A DNA stretch of 10,172 nucleotides from Gammaproteobacteria bacterium (GTDB lineage Bacteria > Pseudomonadota > Gammaproteobacteria > Pseudomonadales > Azotimanducaceae): positions 1 through 10,172 of the forward strand of contig JAUILW010000084.1 of the NCBI GenBank assembly GCA_030432795.1. The letters run 5' to 3'. Shown here piece after piece: positions 1 to 6,660 of the stretch. Both the position numbers and the translations under genes were made by a program. Each line of letters begins with the position of its first letter. The first letter of the stretch is position 1. The notes under the pieces were generated by a model. It saw nothing but the letters and a program-made list of their open reading frames with translations, had not been told where the DNA came from and made no database searches.

Positions 1-831
1 GAGATGGCGCGATTCGGCAAGAACCACGATGCGCAGACTCTGTTCGTTGCCGGTGTGCGGTTCATGGGCGAGACGGCGAAAATTCTGTCGCCCGAAAAGC
101 GGGTCATCATGCCGACGCTCGAATCCGAGTGCTCGCTGGATCTGGGTTGCCCACCGGATGAGTTCGAGGCGTTCTGCAAAGCGCATCCCGACCGCACGGT
201 GGTGGTCTATGCCAACACCTCAGCGCGGGTGAAAGCCTTGTCTGACTGGGTGGTGACCTCAAGCGTCGCGCTGCCCATCGTCGAGTCGCTGCATGCGCGC
301 GGCGAGAAGATACTCTGGGCGCCAGACAAGTACCTCGGCGACTACGTTCAGCGGCAGACCGGTGCCGACATGCTGCTGTGGAATGCTGCTTGTGTGGTGC
401 ACGAGGAGTTCAAGGCGCAGGGTCTGAAGGACATGATGGCGCTGTACCCGGACGCGGCGGTGCTGGTACACCCGGAGTCGCCGGCCAGCGTCATTGCTCT
501 GGCCGATGCGGTGGGTTCCACCAGTGCGCTTCTCAAGGCCGCCTCGGAGTTGCCCAACGAGGTGTGCATCGTTGCCACAGACAAGGGCATGTTCCACAAG
601 ATGCGGCGCGCCAACCCGCACAAGCGCTTCATCGAGGCGCCCACCGCTGGCGACGGTGCCACCTGCAAGAGCTGTGCGCACTGTCCATGGATGGCCATGA
701 ACGAGCTGCGCACGTTGTCGGATGTAGTGCACTCCGAGGCGATGATGACCGCCAACGAAATCCATGTGGACCCGGAGATCGGCCGTCAGGCCATGGTGCC
801 GTTGCAACGGATGCTTGATTTCAAGTACTGA
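1..831 (+). CDS. nadA: Quinolinate synthase NadA, 3' part (5' end outside window)
   Basis: NadA is a cytoplasmic [4Fe-4S] enzyme that condenses iminoaspartate with dihydroxyacetone phosphate to quinolinate in de novo NAD synthesis. The reading frame is open from base 1 and ends in TGA at 829-831. Its first Met (base 4) corresponds to Met71 of the 347-residue E. coli protein as I recall it, so about 70 N-terminal residues lie upstream. Counting from that Met, the three cluster-ligand cysteines are C43 (in ECSLDLGC), C130 (in NAACVVHEEF) and C227 (in CKSCAHCPWMAMN). With the offset of 70 these match C113, C200 and C297 of E. coli. Other hallmarks are VAGVRFMGETAKILSP, VYANTSA, WAPDKYLG, HPESP and EAPTAGDGATC. 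The enzyme looks intact over the visible part. A P450 gene follows after 23 bases on the same strand, so read-through into it is likely. Confidence 0.97.
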   Translation, partial: EMARFGKNHDAQTLFVAGVRFMGETAKILSPEKRVIMPTLESECSLDLGCPPDEFEAFCKAHPDRTVVVYANTSARVKALSDWVVTSSVALPIVESLHARGEKILWAPDKYLGDYVQRQTGADMLLWNAACVVHEEFKAQGLKDMMALYPDAAVLVHPESPASVIALADAVGSTSALLKAASELPNEVCIVATDKGMFHKMRRANPHKRFIEAPTAGDGATCKSCAHCPWMAMNELRTLSDVVHSEAMMTANEIHVDPEIGRQAMVPLQRMLDFKY

Positions 832-840
832 CCAAAGACC

Positions 841-849
841 AAGGGGGAG
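841..849 (+). promoter_or_regulatory. Strong Shine-Dalgarno of the P450 gene
   Basis: A purine run, AAGGGGGAG, ends five bases before the ATG at 855 and supports that start. It lies in the 23-base gap after nadA. No room is left for a full promoter in that gap, so the P450 is either read through from nadA or uses a promoter inside nadA. Confidence 0.75.
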
Positions 850-854
850 AGAAT

Positions 855-2075
855 ATGGCTGAAGCCGTCCAGATGACGCATACCGATCCGCTGGATCCGT
901 CCGATAGCGGCTTGTACCCGACTGGGCGGCACTGGCAGGTGTTCGATACCCTGCGGGCGGAAGATCCGGTGCACTACACCGCCGAAAGTCCGTTTGGCGC
1001 GTTCTGGAGCGTCACCCGCTTCGCCGATATCAAACATGTGGACACACACCACGAAGTGTTTTCCTCCGAGCCGCTCATCGTCATCGGTGACCTGCCGCCG
1101 GAGATGATCCTGCCGCAGTTCATCGCCATGGATCAGCCGCGCCACGACGCGCAGCGTAAAGGAGTCACCGGCGCAGTGGCACCACGTACGCTGGCGAAGC
1201 TCGAGCCGCTGATCCGCGGCCGGGTGGCTGGCATTCTCGACAGCCTGCCGGTGGGTGAGGCGTTCGACTGGGTGGACAGTGTCTCCATCGAGCTCACCAC
1301 ACAGATGCTGGCGACGCTGTTCGATTTTCCGTTCGACGAGCGCCGTAAGCTCACCCACTGGTCGGATGTGGCCACATCCTCGCCAGCGCTGGTGGGGGCG
1401 ACCAATATGACCGAAGAGCAGCGCATGGCCGAGCTGATGGAATGCCTGGAGTACTTCAACGGTCTGTGGAGAGAACGTCAGGACAGCGACGCTGACGACT
1501 TCATCTCCATGATGGTGCGCAGCCCTGCGTTTCAGAACATGGACCCCATGGAGTACCTGGGTAACCTGATCCTGCTGATCGTCGGTGGCAACGACACCAC
1601 CCGCAACTCCATCTCGGGCGGTGTTTACGCGCTGAACAAGTTCCCTGAAGAGTTCGACAAGCTGCGTGCGAACCACGCGCTGATCCCCAACATGGTTTCC
1701 GAGATCATCCGCTGGCAGACACCGCTGTCACACATGCGTCGGCTTGCGCTTGCGGATACCGAAGTGGGTGGTAAGCAGATCCGTGCGGGCGACAAGGTGG
1801 TGATGTGGTACATCTCCGGCAATCGCGATGAGACGGTGTTTGAGCATGCAGATCGGCTCATGATCGACCGGCCCAATGCCCGGCAGCACATCTCCTTCGG
1901 CTACGGCATCCACCGTTGTATGGGTAACCGGCTCGGCGAGATGCAGCTGCGTATCCTGTGGGAGGAAATCCTCCAGCGCTTCCGGCATGTAGAAGTGCTT
2001 GAAGAACCGCAGCGGGTGCACTCCAACTTCGTGCACGGCTACAGCCACATGCCGGTAAAGCTGCACGCCCGATAA
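855..2075 (+). CDS. Cytochrome P450, CYP153-like (alkane / fatty-acid terminal hydroxylase type)
   Basis: This is a soluble bacterial class I P450 of 406 residues. P450 signatures appear in order: the I-helix oxygen-activation motif GGNDTT (244-249), the K-helix E283-x-x-R286 in EIIRWQTP, and the heme loop FGYGIHRCMG with Cys355 as the thiolate ligand. Stretches such as FIAMDQPRHDAQRK, SIELTTQMLATLFDFPF, MRRLALADTEVGGK and NRLGEMQLRILWEEIL resemble the CYP153 family from memory. That family hydroxylates n-alkanes, fatty acids and related compounds at the terminal carbon using ferredoxin and ferredoxin reductase. Neither redox partner is encoded in this window. The protein is slightly shorter than typical CYP153A members (about 420-470 residues), mainly at the N terminus, and has no membrane anchor. 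The start is set by the strong ribosome binding site. The CYP153 placement is fairly sure; the substrate is not known. Confidence 0.9.
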   Translation: MAEAVQMTHTDPLDPSDSGLYPTGRHWQVFDTLRAEDPVHYTAESPFGAFWSVTRFADIKHVDTHHEVFSSEPLIVIGDLPPEMILPQFIAMDQPRHDAQRKGVTGAVAPRTLAKLEPLIRGRVAGILDSLPVGEAFDWVDSVSIELTTQMLATLFDFPFDERRKLTHWSDVATSSPALVGATNMTEEQRMAELMECLEYFNGLWRERQDSDADDFISMMVRSPAFQNMDPMEYLGNLILLIVGGNDTTRNSISGGVYALNKFPEEFDKLRANHALIPNMVSEIIRWQTPLSHMRRLALADTEVGGKQIRAGDKVVMWYISGNRDETVFEHADRLMIDRPNARQHISFGYGIHRCMGNRLGEMQLRILWEEILQRFRHVEVLEEPQRVHSNFVHGYSHMPVKLHAR

Positions 2076-2079
2076 ACCG

Positions 2080-2089
2080 TCGCCGGCGA
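2080..2089. repeat. 10-bp perfect palindrome in the convergent gap
   Basis: TCGCCGGCGA reads the same on both strands and fills most of the 15 bases between the convergent P450 and adaptor stop codons. It has no T-tract on either side and is too short for a classical terminator. It may be chance in GC-rich DNA. Confidence 0.3.
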
Positions 2090-2090
2090 A

Positions 2091-3356
2091 TCAGGACTGC
2101 GTAATCGGCTCCACCAGTAGCCCGCTGACGGCCTGGGGTAGCTGTGTTGCCAGTACCTGAGCACCGCCCGAAAGCGCTTCGGAGCGCACCAGCACGCGAT
2201 GCTCCCGGCCTCGCCCGGCTTCGCCCACGCGGTGCACGTCGATGGCTTTCAGACGCTTGTTTTCCACCACGTAGACCCGGTCGTTTTCGTAGATCGACTG
2301 CACAGGTAATGCAACGAGGTCGCGTTCCGCTGGCAGCAGCACCGAAATCTCGGTGACCTGACCGATGGCGAATCCGGCCTGGGCGTTGGCCGGTTTGAAG
2401 AAAGCATCGATACCGCTCTGCCCGACCCGCACCTGCCGGGCCAGGCGGTTCAGCGCAAGCGCCAGTCCAAACTCCGTATCTGCCGCTACCAACGCGCCCT
2501 CTGCCAGGTATGCCTGCAGCCGTCCGGCGTAGGCCCGCGGGATTTCCGCGCGCAGCTCGAGGCTCTCCGTTGCGGCCATCTCGACCAGCGGCATGCTGCT
2601 GCTGGCAAGCTCTCCGGCGGCGGCCCGCACGCTCAGCACTGGACCGGTGAACGGTGCGCGGATGCTGGTTGCGTCAAGGTCGACCTGGGCCTGCTCCAGG
2701 GCGATTGCAGCGCGTGTCTCCTCGGCCTGGGCGCGGCGCAGGCGGTTCGGCAGATCCTGGAGCCTGCGCTGGTGATCGAGGTAGCGAATGCGTTCCGAGG
2801 CGGCCAGCGTTGCCACCTCGTCGTACAGCACCTGGGAGATCAGGCGTTTGTCGAGCAACTCCCTGTGCCGTGCGAGCTTGCTTTGCGCGGCTTCGTGCAT
2901 ACTCGTGTAGTCGGTGTCGCTATCCTGCGCAAGTTTGAGCTCGCTGCGGGCGGATGCCACCTCCGCGCGGGCCTGATCAACCGCTGCGGCAAGCTCACGG
3001 CGGCGCCGTTCGAAGTCGCTGCCGTCAAGCGATACCAGCAGCTGGCCGGCCTGTACCTGATCGCCTTCGCGCACGTGCACTTCATCGATCCAGGCAGCGA
3101 CCTTGCTGGTGAGCACGGAGGTCTGGCTTGCCTCGAAGCGTCCATAGGCGTTGAACGCCGGGCCAATTTCCGAAGGCTCGACGTGCAGGGTAGTCACCGG
3201 CCAGGCCTTTTCTGCCATTTCCTCGGGCGTCGCGCGTGGTGCAGTTGCAAACAGCGAAGCGCTGGCGAGTGCCGCTGCGGCGACGATGATGAGGCTGGTT
3301 CGCAGTTTTTTTGGAATCGAAAGTTTCACGGCCTTCAACATGCTCGCGATTGTCAT
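2091..3356 (-). CDS. RND efflux periplasmic adaptor (membrane fusion protein, HlyD/AcrA family)
   Basis: The protein has 421 residues from the chosen ATG and bridges an RND pump to an outer-membrane channel. An N-terminal signal or anchor helix (about 20-38) has no lipobox cysteine, so it is probably membrane-anchored or secreted rather than a lipoprotein. The two lipoyl half-motifs are near 83-113 (VAAWIDEVHVREGDQVQAGQLL) and 229-260 (IRAPFTGPVLSV). They flank a charged, Ala/Gln/Arg-rich coiled-coil hairpin (about 115-228). A beta-barrel (about 262-345) and a membrane-proximal domain (LPVQSIYENDRVYVVEN and after) follow. The start at 3356 has GGAGAG seven bases upstream and sits just after the pump's stop codon. 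A longer reading from 3428 would add 24 residues that overlap the pump gene and precede the signal helix, so I rejected it. Substrate unknown. Confidence 0.92.
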   Translation of the reverse strand: MTIASMLKAVKLSIPKKLRTSLIIVAAAALASASLFATAPRATPEEMAEKAWPVTTLHVEPSEIGPAFNAYGRFEASQTSVLTSKVAAWIDEVHVREGDQVQAGQLLVSLDGSDFERRRRELAAAVDQARAEVASARSELKLAQDSDTDYTSMHEAAQSKLARHRELLDKRLISQVLYDEVATLAASERIRYLDHQRRLQDLPNRLRRAQAEETRAAIALEQAQVDLDATSIRAPFTGPVLSVRAAAGELASSSMPLVEMAATESLELRAEIPRAYAGRLQAYLAEGALVAADTEFGLALALNRLARQVRVGQSGIDAFFKPANAQAGFAIGQVTEISVLLPAERDLVALPVQSIYENDRVYVVENKRLKAIDVHRVGEAGRGREHRVLVRSEALSGGAQVLATQLPQAVSGLLVEPITQS

Positions 3357-3360
3357 ATCT

Positions 3361-6300
3361 TCACTCTCCGTGCAATAGCGCCACGGGACGGCGTCTGTGC
3401 AGTAAGTTAACCAGGCGCGCCTTGCCACCTTCCAGCAACAGGATCAGTGCGGGAATGACGAACAATACGAGCGTCGTCGCCAGCGCCAGACCGAAGCAGA
3501 GGGTCACGGCGATGGGGGCCATGTAAAACGCCAGCGACGAGGTTTCGAACATCAAGGGCGTGAGCCCCGCGATAGTCGTCAGCGACGTCAGCAGAACGGC
3601 GCGGAAACGGGCCTGAATCGCTCGTTCGAGCGCTTGTCGTAAGGGCGTGCCGCCGGCAATCTCGCGCTTGAGGAAGCTGATCAGCACGATGGAGTCGTTG
3701 ACCACTACACCGGTGAGCGAGAAGAAGGCGAGCAGTGACATGGCGCCAACGTCCCAGCCCGTTACCCAGTGCCCGAGCACAGCCCCGGTGAAGCCGAACG
3801 GAATGGCCATCATGATCGCCAACGGCCACAGGTAGGAGGCAAAGGTCCAGGCGAGGATCAGGTAGATGAGCACCATGGTCAGGAGTCCGCCAAGGGCCAT
3901 CGTGCCCATGATCACCTGATCCTGCTCGGACTTGCCGCCGAGGCCGAACTTGAGATCGTATGTGTCGAGTATGGCCGGCAGGTCGTTTTCCTTGATCTGT
4001 TCGATCAGGTTCATGGCATTGGTCACCTGTGGGTCCACATCGGCGCTCACACGTACGGCCATCTGCCCATCCTTGTGGCGGATCACGTCGATACCACGAC
4101 GGTGGTGCAGGCGTGCGACGTTGCCCAGTGGCACCAGTTCGCCCGTTGCCGTCTTGATCGGCACGCGGGTCAGATGTGCCAGGTCGTCCTGCTCCTCATC
4201 GGGCAGCATGACGCGCACTTCCACTTCCGACTCGTGCTCATTGAAGATCTGCACGAGCGCACCACTGTATGCGGCGCGAAGCTGCCTGCCGACCTGCTCG
4301 GTGGAAAGACCAAGCGCCCGTGCCTGCGGCGTAAGAGTGAAGATGATCTGCTCGCGGCCGAAGGGCAGGTCGTCGACGATGTTGGTCACTCCGGGGTAGG
4401 CCGACATTGCCCGCTTGAGCGCTTCAGCGCCGGACTTCACCTGGTCGAGCGCCTGCCCACGCAGCACCAGGGTCACGTCCGGCTGTCCGCCGTTCTGGCC
4501 GCCCGACACGCCCACGGTGAGCTGCTCCACCCAGGCCGGCTGCTGGATGCGTTCCCGCCACAGGGCGACGAACGCATCCGGACTCATGGTGCGCTGTTCT
4601 TCGAAGGCGTATTGCGCGTTCAACGACGCGTACTGCTCGCCAGTGAGATCGTCCTGATTGAAGCGTGCGAAGTTGGTGCGGGTGGTGTGTCCTTCGATGT
4701 TGACACCCTCGGACTCGGTGCTCACCGATTCGAGGGTTTCTTCGAGGTGCAGCACGAAGCGGTTTCGATCGGCATCCGTCGCCGAAGAGGCGAACTGCAC
4801 GTTGGCTTCGAGAGACTCCAGGTCGAATCCCGTAATGATGTTGAAGGGCACGTGCTGGCTGATGATGAGCGACAGCGCGACCACGAATCCCGCGACCGCT
4901 GCCGTAACGGTGGCGCCCGGGTTGTCCAGTGCGGCAGTTACCCAGCGGGCAAACGGTCCGTCGCGAAAGGCGAAAAAGCGTGCGTTAAATCGTTGCCGCC
5001 AGGCTGGGATCGCGGTGGCGCCTGGCGCCGTCAGGCTGCCGCGCAGGTGTCCGGGAAGCACGCCGAAGCATTCCACCAGTGAGGCGAGGATCACGCACAG
5101 GAGCACCGTCGGCAGAGCAAGGATCATATCGCCCATCACGCCGCCGATGATCAGCAGCGGCAGAAAGGCGGCCAACGTCGTTAGAGAGGAGGTGGCTACG
5201 GGCACCCACATGCGTTCGGCACCGGTCACTGCGGCGTCCAGGGGCGAGTATCCCGCTTCGTGCAGCGTCACCACGTCCTCGCCAACGACGATAGCGTCGT
5301 CGACGACGATGCCCAGCGCCATGATGAATCCGATCAGAGCGATGATGCTGATGCCGAAGCCGAACGCCATGTGAAAGAGCGCAAGGCCCAACAGAAAGCT
5401 CACCGGAATGCCCACCGTCACCCACCAGGCGACGCGGCCGCTGAGGAACACGTAGAGCACTCCCACCACCAGCATCAGACCGGTCAAACCGTTGAAGAGG
5501 ATCATCGAGAGCTGCGCGCCGATGAGCTGCCAGACGTTAACTACCAGCTCGATGGCCACTCCCTGCGGCAGCTTTGGCTGCATCTCGTCCAGCCAGTTGG
5601 TCATGATCTGGTGATTGAACCAGGCATCTGCGTCGGTGCGCCGCAGGAGCGTCATCTCAATGGCAGGCCGGCCGTTGTTGGCGATCTGCGGCTGTCCCCG
5701 TTCCGGCCGGCGCTGAACGTTTGCGAGATCCCCCAGCACTGTCAGCCCGTCAGCGGTTGCGAGCGTGAGATGTTCGAAGGAGATGGCATCGCGGGCCTGA
5801 TCGAGGCTGCGCAGGTTCTGCGCACCCTGGCCGATGCCTACCGTGCCCGCCGGTACGCTGGCACTCATGCGGCTGATCTCAGCCGCCAGCTCGTCCAGGG
5901 TTTTGCCCATCTGGTGCAGCTCGCGGCTGCCCACCTGCAGGGCGATCTCCATCTCGGGCAGGCCGTTGTAGTAGACCTGCTCGATACCCCGTGCGTAGAG
6001 CTCACGCTCAAAGCCGCGCACCAGGGGGATCAGCTCATCCAGCGTGCCACCGTGAGTGATCAACAAGGCACCGATGGGCTCCAGGTCGATCGCCCGGCGT
6101 ACCACCGGCTGCTCGATATCGGCGGGCAGATTGCGGATGTTGGCTACCCGTTGTTTGACCTCGTCCAGCGCATCAGAAATGTTGGTGTCGTAGGTGAAGC
6201 GGGCTGCGACGCGGGTGAACCCCTCGCTGGTTCGGGAGGTGAGTTCTTCCAGGCCGGTTAGCGTGCGCAGCTGTTGCTCGACGGGGTTGGTGACGAGTGC

Positions 6301-6480
6301 CTCCACGTCCTCGGCGCTGGCGCTGCGCCAGGCGACCTCGACGAACACCATGGGGAAGTGCGCCGGTGGATCGAGCTGCGTGGGCATGGTTTTCACCGCC
6401 CACAGCCCCGCAAGCGTCATGATGATCATCGCCAGATTGGCGGCCAGACGATGTTCTGCGAAACGGCGTATCAGCTGCAC
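3361..6480 (-). CDS. RND-family efflux pump, inner-membrane component (AcrB/HAE1-like)
   Basis: This 1039-residue protein is full length for an RND pump, which is a proton-driven inner-membrane trimer exporting small molecules. The N terminus VQLIRRFAEHRLAANLAMII followed by a first membrane helix is typical, then come a periplasmic porter domain, TM2-TM6 (about 320-470), a second porter domain and TM8-TM12 (about 860-1015). TM4 carries the proton-relay pair D394-D395 in GIVVDDAIVVGEDVV. In TM10 the AcrB Lys940 position is Asn928, next to Asp929 (GVVVNDSIVL). The TM11 Thr and Arg of AcrB appear conserved (R958, T965). The start is GTG at 6478-6480; an in-frame TGA 13 codons upstream leaves no better one, and the Shine-Dalgarno is weak. 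It is the first gene of a two-gene operon with the adaptor; no outer-membrane channel is present. Substrate unknown. Confidence 0.95.
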   Translation of the reverse strand: MQLIRRFAEHRLAANLAMIIMTLAGLWAVKTMPTQLDPPAHFPMVFVEVAWRSASAEDVEALVTNPVEQQLRTLTGLEELTSRTSEGFTRVAARFTYDTNISDALDEVKQRVANIRNLPADIEQPVVRRAIDLEPIGALLITHGGTLDELIPLVRGFERELYARGIEQVYYNGLPEMEIALQVGSRELHQMGKTLDELAAEISRMSASVPAGTVGIGQGAQNLRSLDQARDAISFEHLTLATADGLTVLGDLANVQRRPERGQPQIANNGRPAIEMTLLRRTDADAWFNHQIMTNWLDEMQPKLPQGVAIELVVNVWQLIGAQLSMILFNGLTGLMLVVGVLYVFLSGRVAWWVTVGIPVSFLLGLALFHMAFGFGISIIALIGFIMALGIVVDDAIVVGEDVVTLHEAGYSPLDAAVTGAERMWVPVATSSLTTLAAFLPLLIIGGVMGDMILALPTVLLCVILASLVECFGVLPGHLRGSLTAPGATAIPAWRQRFNARFFAFRDGPFARWVTAALDNPGATVTAAVAGFVVALSLIISQHVPFNIITGFDLESLEANVQFASSATDADRNRFVLHLEETLESVSTESEGVNIEGHTTRTNFARFNQDDLTGEQYASLNAQYAFEEQRTMSPDAFVALWRERIQQPAWVEQLTVGVSGGQNGGQPDVTLVLRGQALDQVKSGAEALKRAMSAYPGVTNIVDDLPFGREQIIFTLTPQARALGLSTEQVGRQLRAAYSGALVQIFNEHESEVEVRVMLPDEEQDDLAHLTRVPIKTATGELVPLGNVARLHHRRGIDVIRHKDGQMAVRVSADVDPQVTNAMNLIEQIKENDLPAILDTYDLKFGLGGKSEQDQVIMGTMALGGLLTMVLIYLILAWTFASYLWPLAIMMAIPFGFTGAVLGHWVTGWDVGAMSLLAFFSLTGVVVNDSIVLISFLKREIAGGTPLRQALERAIQARFRAVLLTSLTTIAGLTPLMFETSSLAFYMAPIAVTLCFGLALATTLVLFVIPALILLLEGGKARLVNLLHRRRPVALLHGE
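3364..3369 (-). promoter_or_regulatory. Shine-Dalgarno of the adaptor gene, inside the pump gene end
   Basis: GGAGAG on the minus strand lies directly before the pump's TGA stop (3363-3361) and seven bases before the adaptor ATG at 3356. A ribosome finishing the pump would stop on the adaptor's initiation site, which suggests translational coupling. It also decides the adaptor start. Confidence 0.75.
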
Positions 6481-6507
6481 ACCAGCGTCCCAACCCGATG
6501 GATAGAT

Positions 6508-6534
6508 ACCTGGCTCTCAAGTTCCGTGCCAGGT
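6508..6534. repeat. 7-bp inverted repeat upstream of the RND operon (candidate operator)
   Basis: ACCTGGC (6508-6514) and GCCAGGT (6528-6534) are perfect inverted arms separated by 13 bases, with 20 bp between arm centres, close to two helical turns. The dyad lies 28 bases before the GTG start of the pump. It could bind a dimeric repressor such as a TetR-type regulator, or form a 5' leader hairpin. No regulator gene is visible next to it. Confidence 0.4.
6516..6532 (-). promoter_or_regulatory. Sigma-54-like promoter motif before the RND pump
   Basis: On the minus strand CTGGCACG, four bases, then TTGAG match the -24 element of the sigma-54 consensus (TGGCACG-N4-TTGCW) fully and the -12 element partly. 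The usually invariant C of the -12 GC is replaced by A. Initiation about 12 bases downstream would give a leader of roughly 20 bases before the GTG. The motif overlaps the inverted repeat, so part of the match may come from that element. No enhancer-binding protein gene is seen. Confidence 0.25.
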
Positions 6535-6625
6535 GCTTCTACACCGTCTGTCGCGGCTTGGCGGGAAAAAGTTTGGGGATGCCCTGGCGAATACGGCCAA
6601 GAATTGGGCGAATCAGCTCGTTCTG

Positions 6626-6645
6626 GCGGCACATCCACGTGCCGC
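6626..6645 (-). terminator. Hairpin downstream of bepA (possible weak terminator)
   Basis: GCGGCAC and GTGCCGC form a perfect 7-bp stem with a six-base loop, 15 bases after the bepA stop codon on the minus strand. No T-run follows, so it is not a classical intrinsic terminator. It might protect the 3' end or give partial termination before the RND operon. Confidence 0.35.
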
Positions 6646-6660
6646 ACACCAGCCGCGCGA

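Larger units (their letters stand above)
6481..6660. other. 180-base intergenic region between bepA and the RND pump gene
   Basis: This is the longest non-coding stretch in the window. It contains a hairpin near the bepA end and the dyad with a sigma-54-like motif near the pump end. I see no tRNA-like cloverleaf, no convincing sigma-70 promoter and no credible small gene. A 113-codon reading frame covering part of it on the minus strand runs into bepA and has shadow-like composition. Confidence 0.6.

Noticed and set aside
786..1676. 296-codon open frame on the minus strand across the end of nadA and the P450
   Set aside because: Antisense to two recognised genes and no domain-like pattern.
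3357..3428. Upstream extension of the adaptor gene by 24 residues
   Set aside because: It overlaps the 3' end of the pump gene and puts a non-signal sequence before the membrane helix, while the ATG at 3356 has a good ribosome binding site.
3769..5082. 437-codon open frame on the plus strand within the RND pump gene
   Set aside because: Antisense to a full-length, well-conserved pump; His/Arg/Val-rich low-complexity composition.
5260..6261. 333-codon open frame on the plus strand within the RND pump gene
   Set aside because: Same reasons: antisense to the conserved pump, His/Gln/Asp-rich, no recognisable domain.
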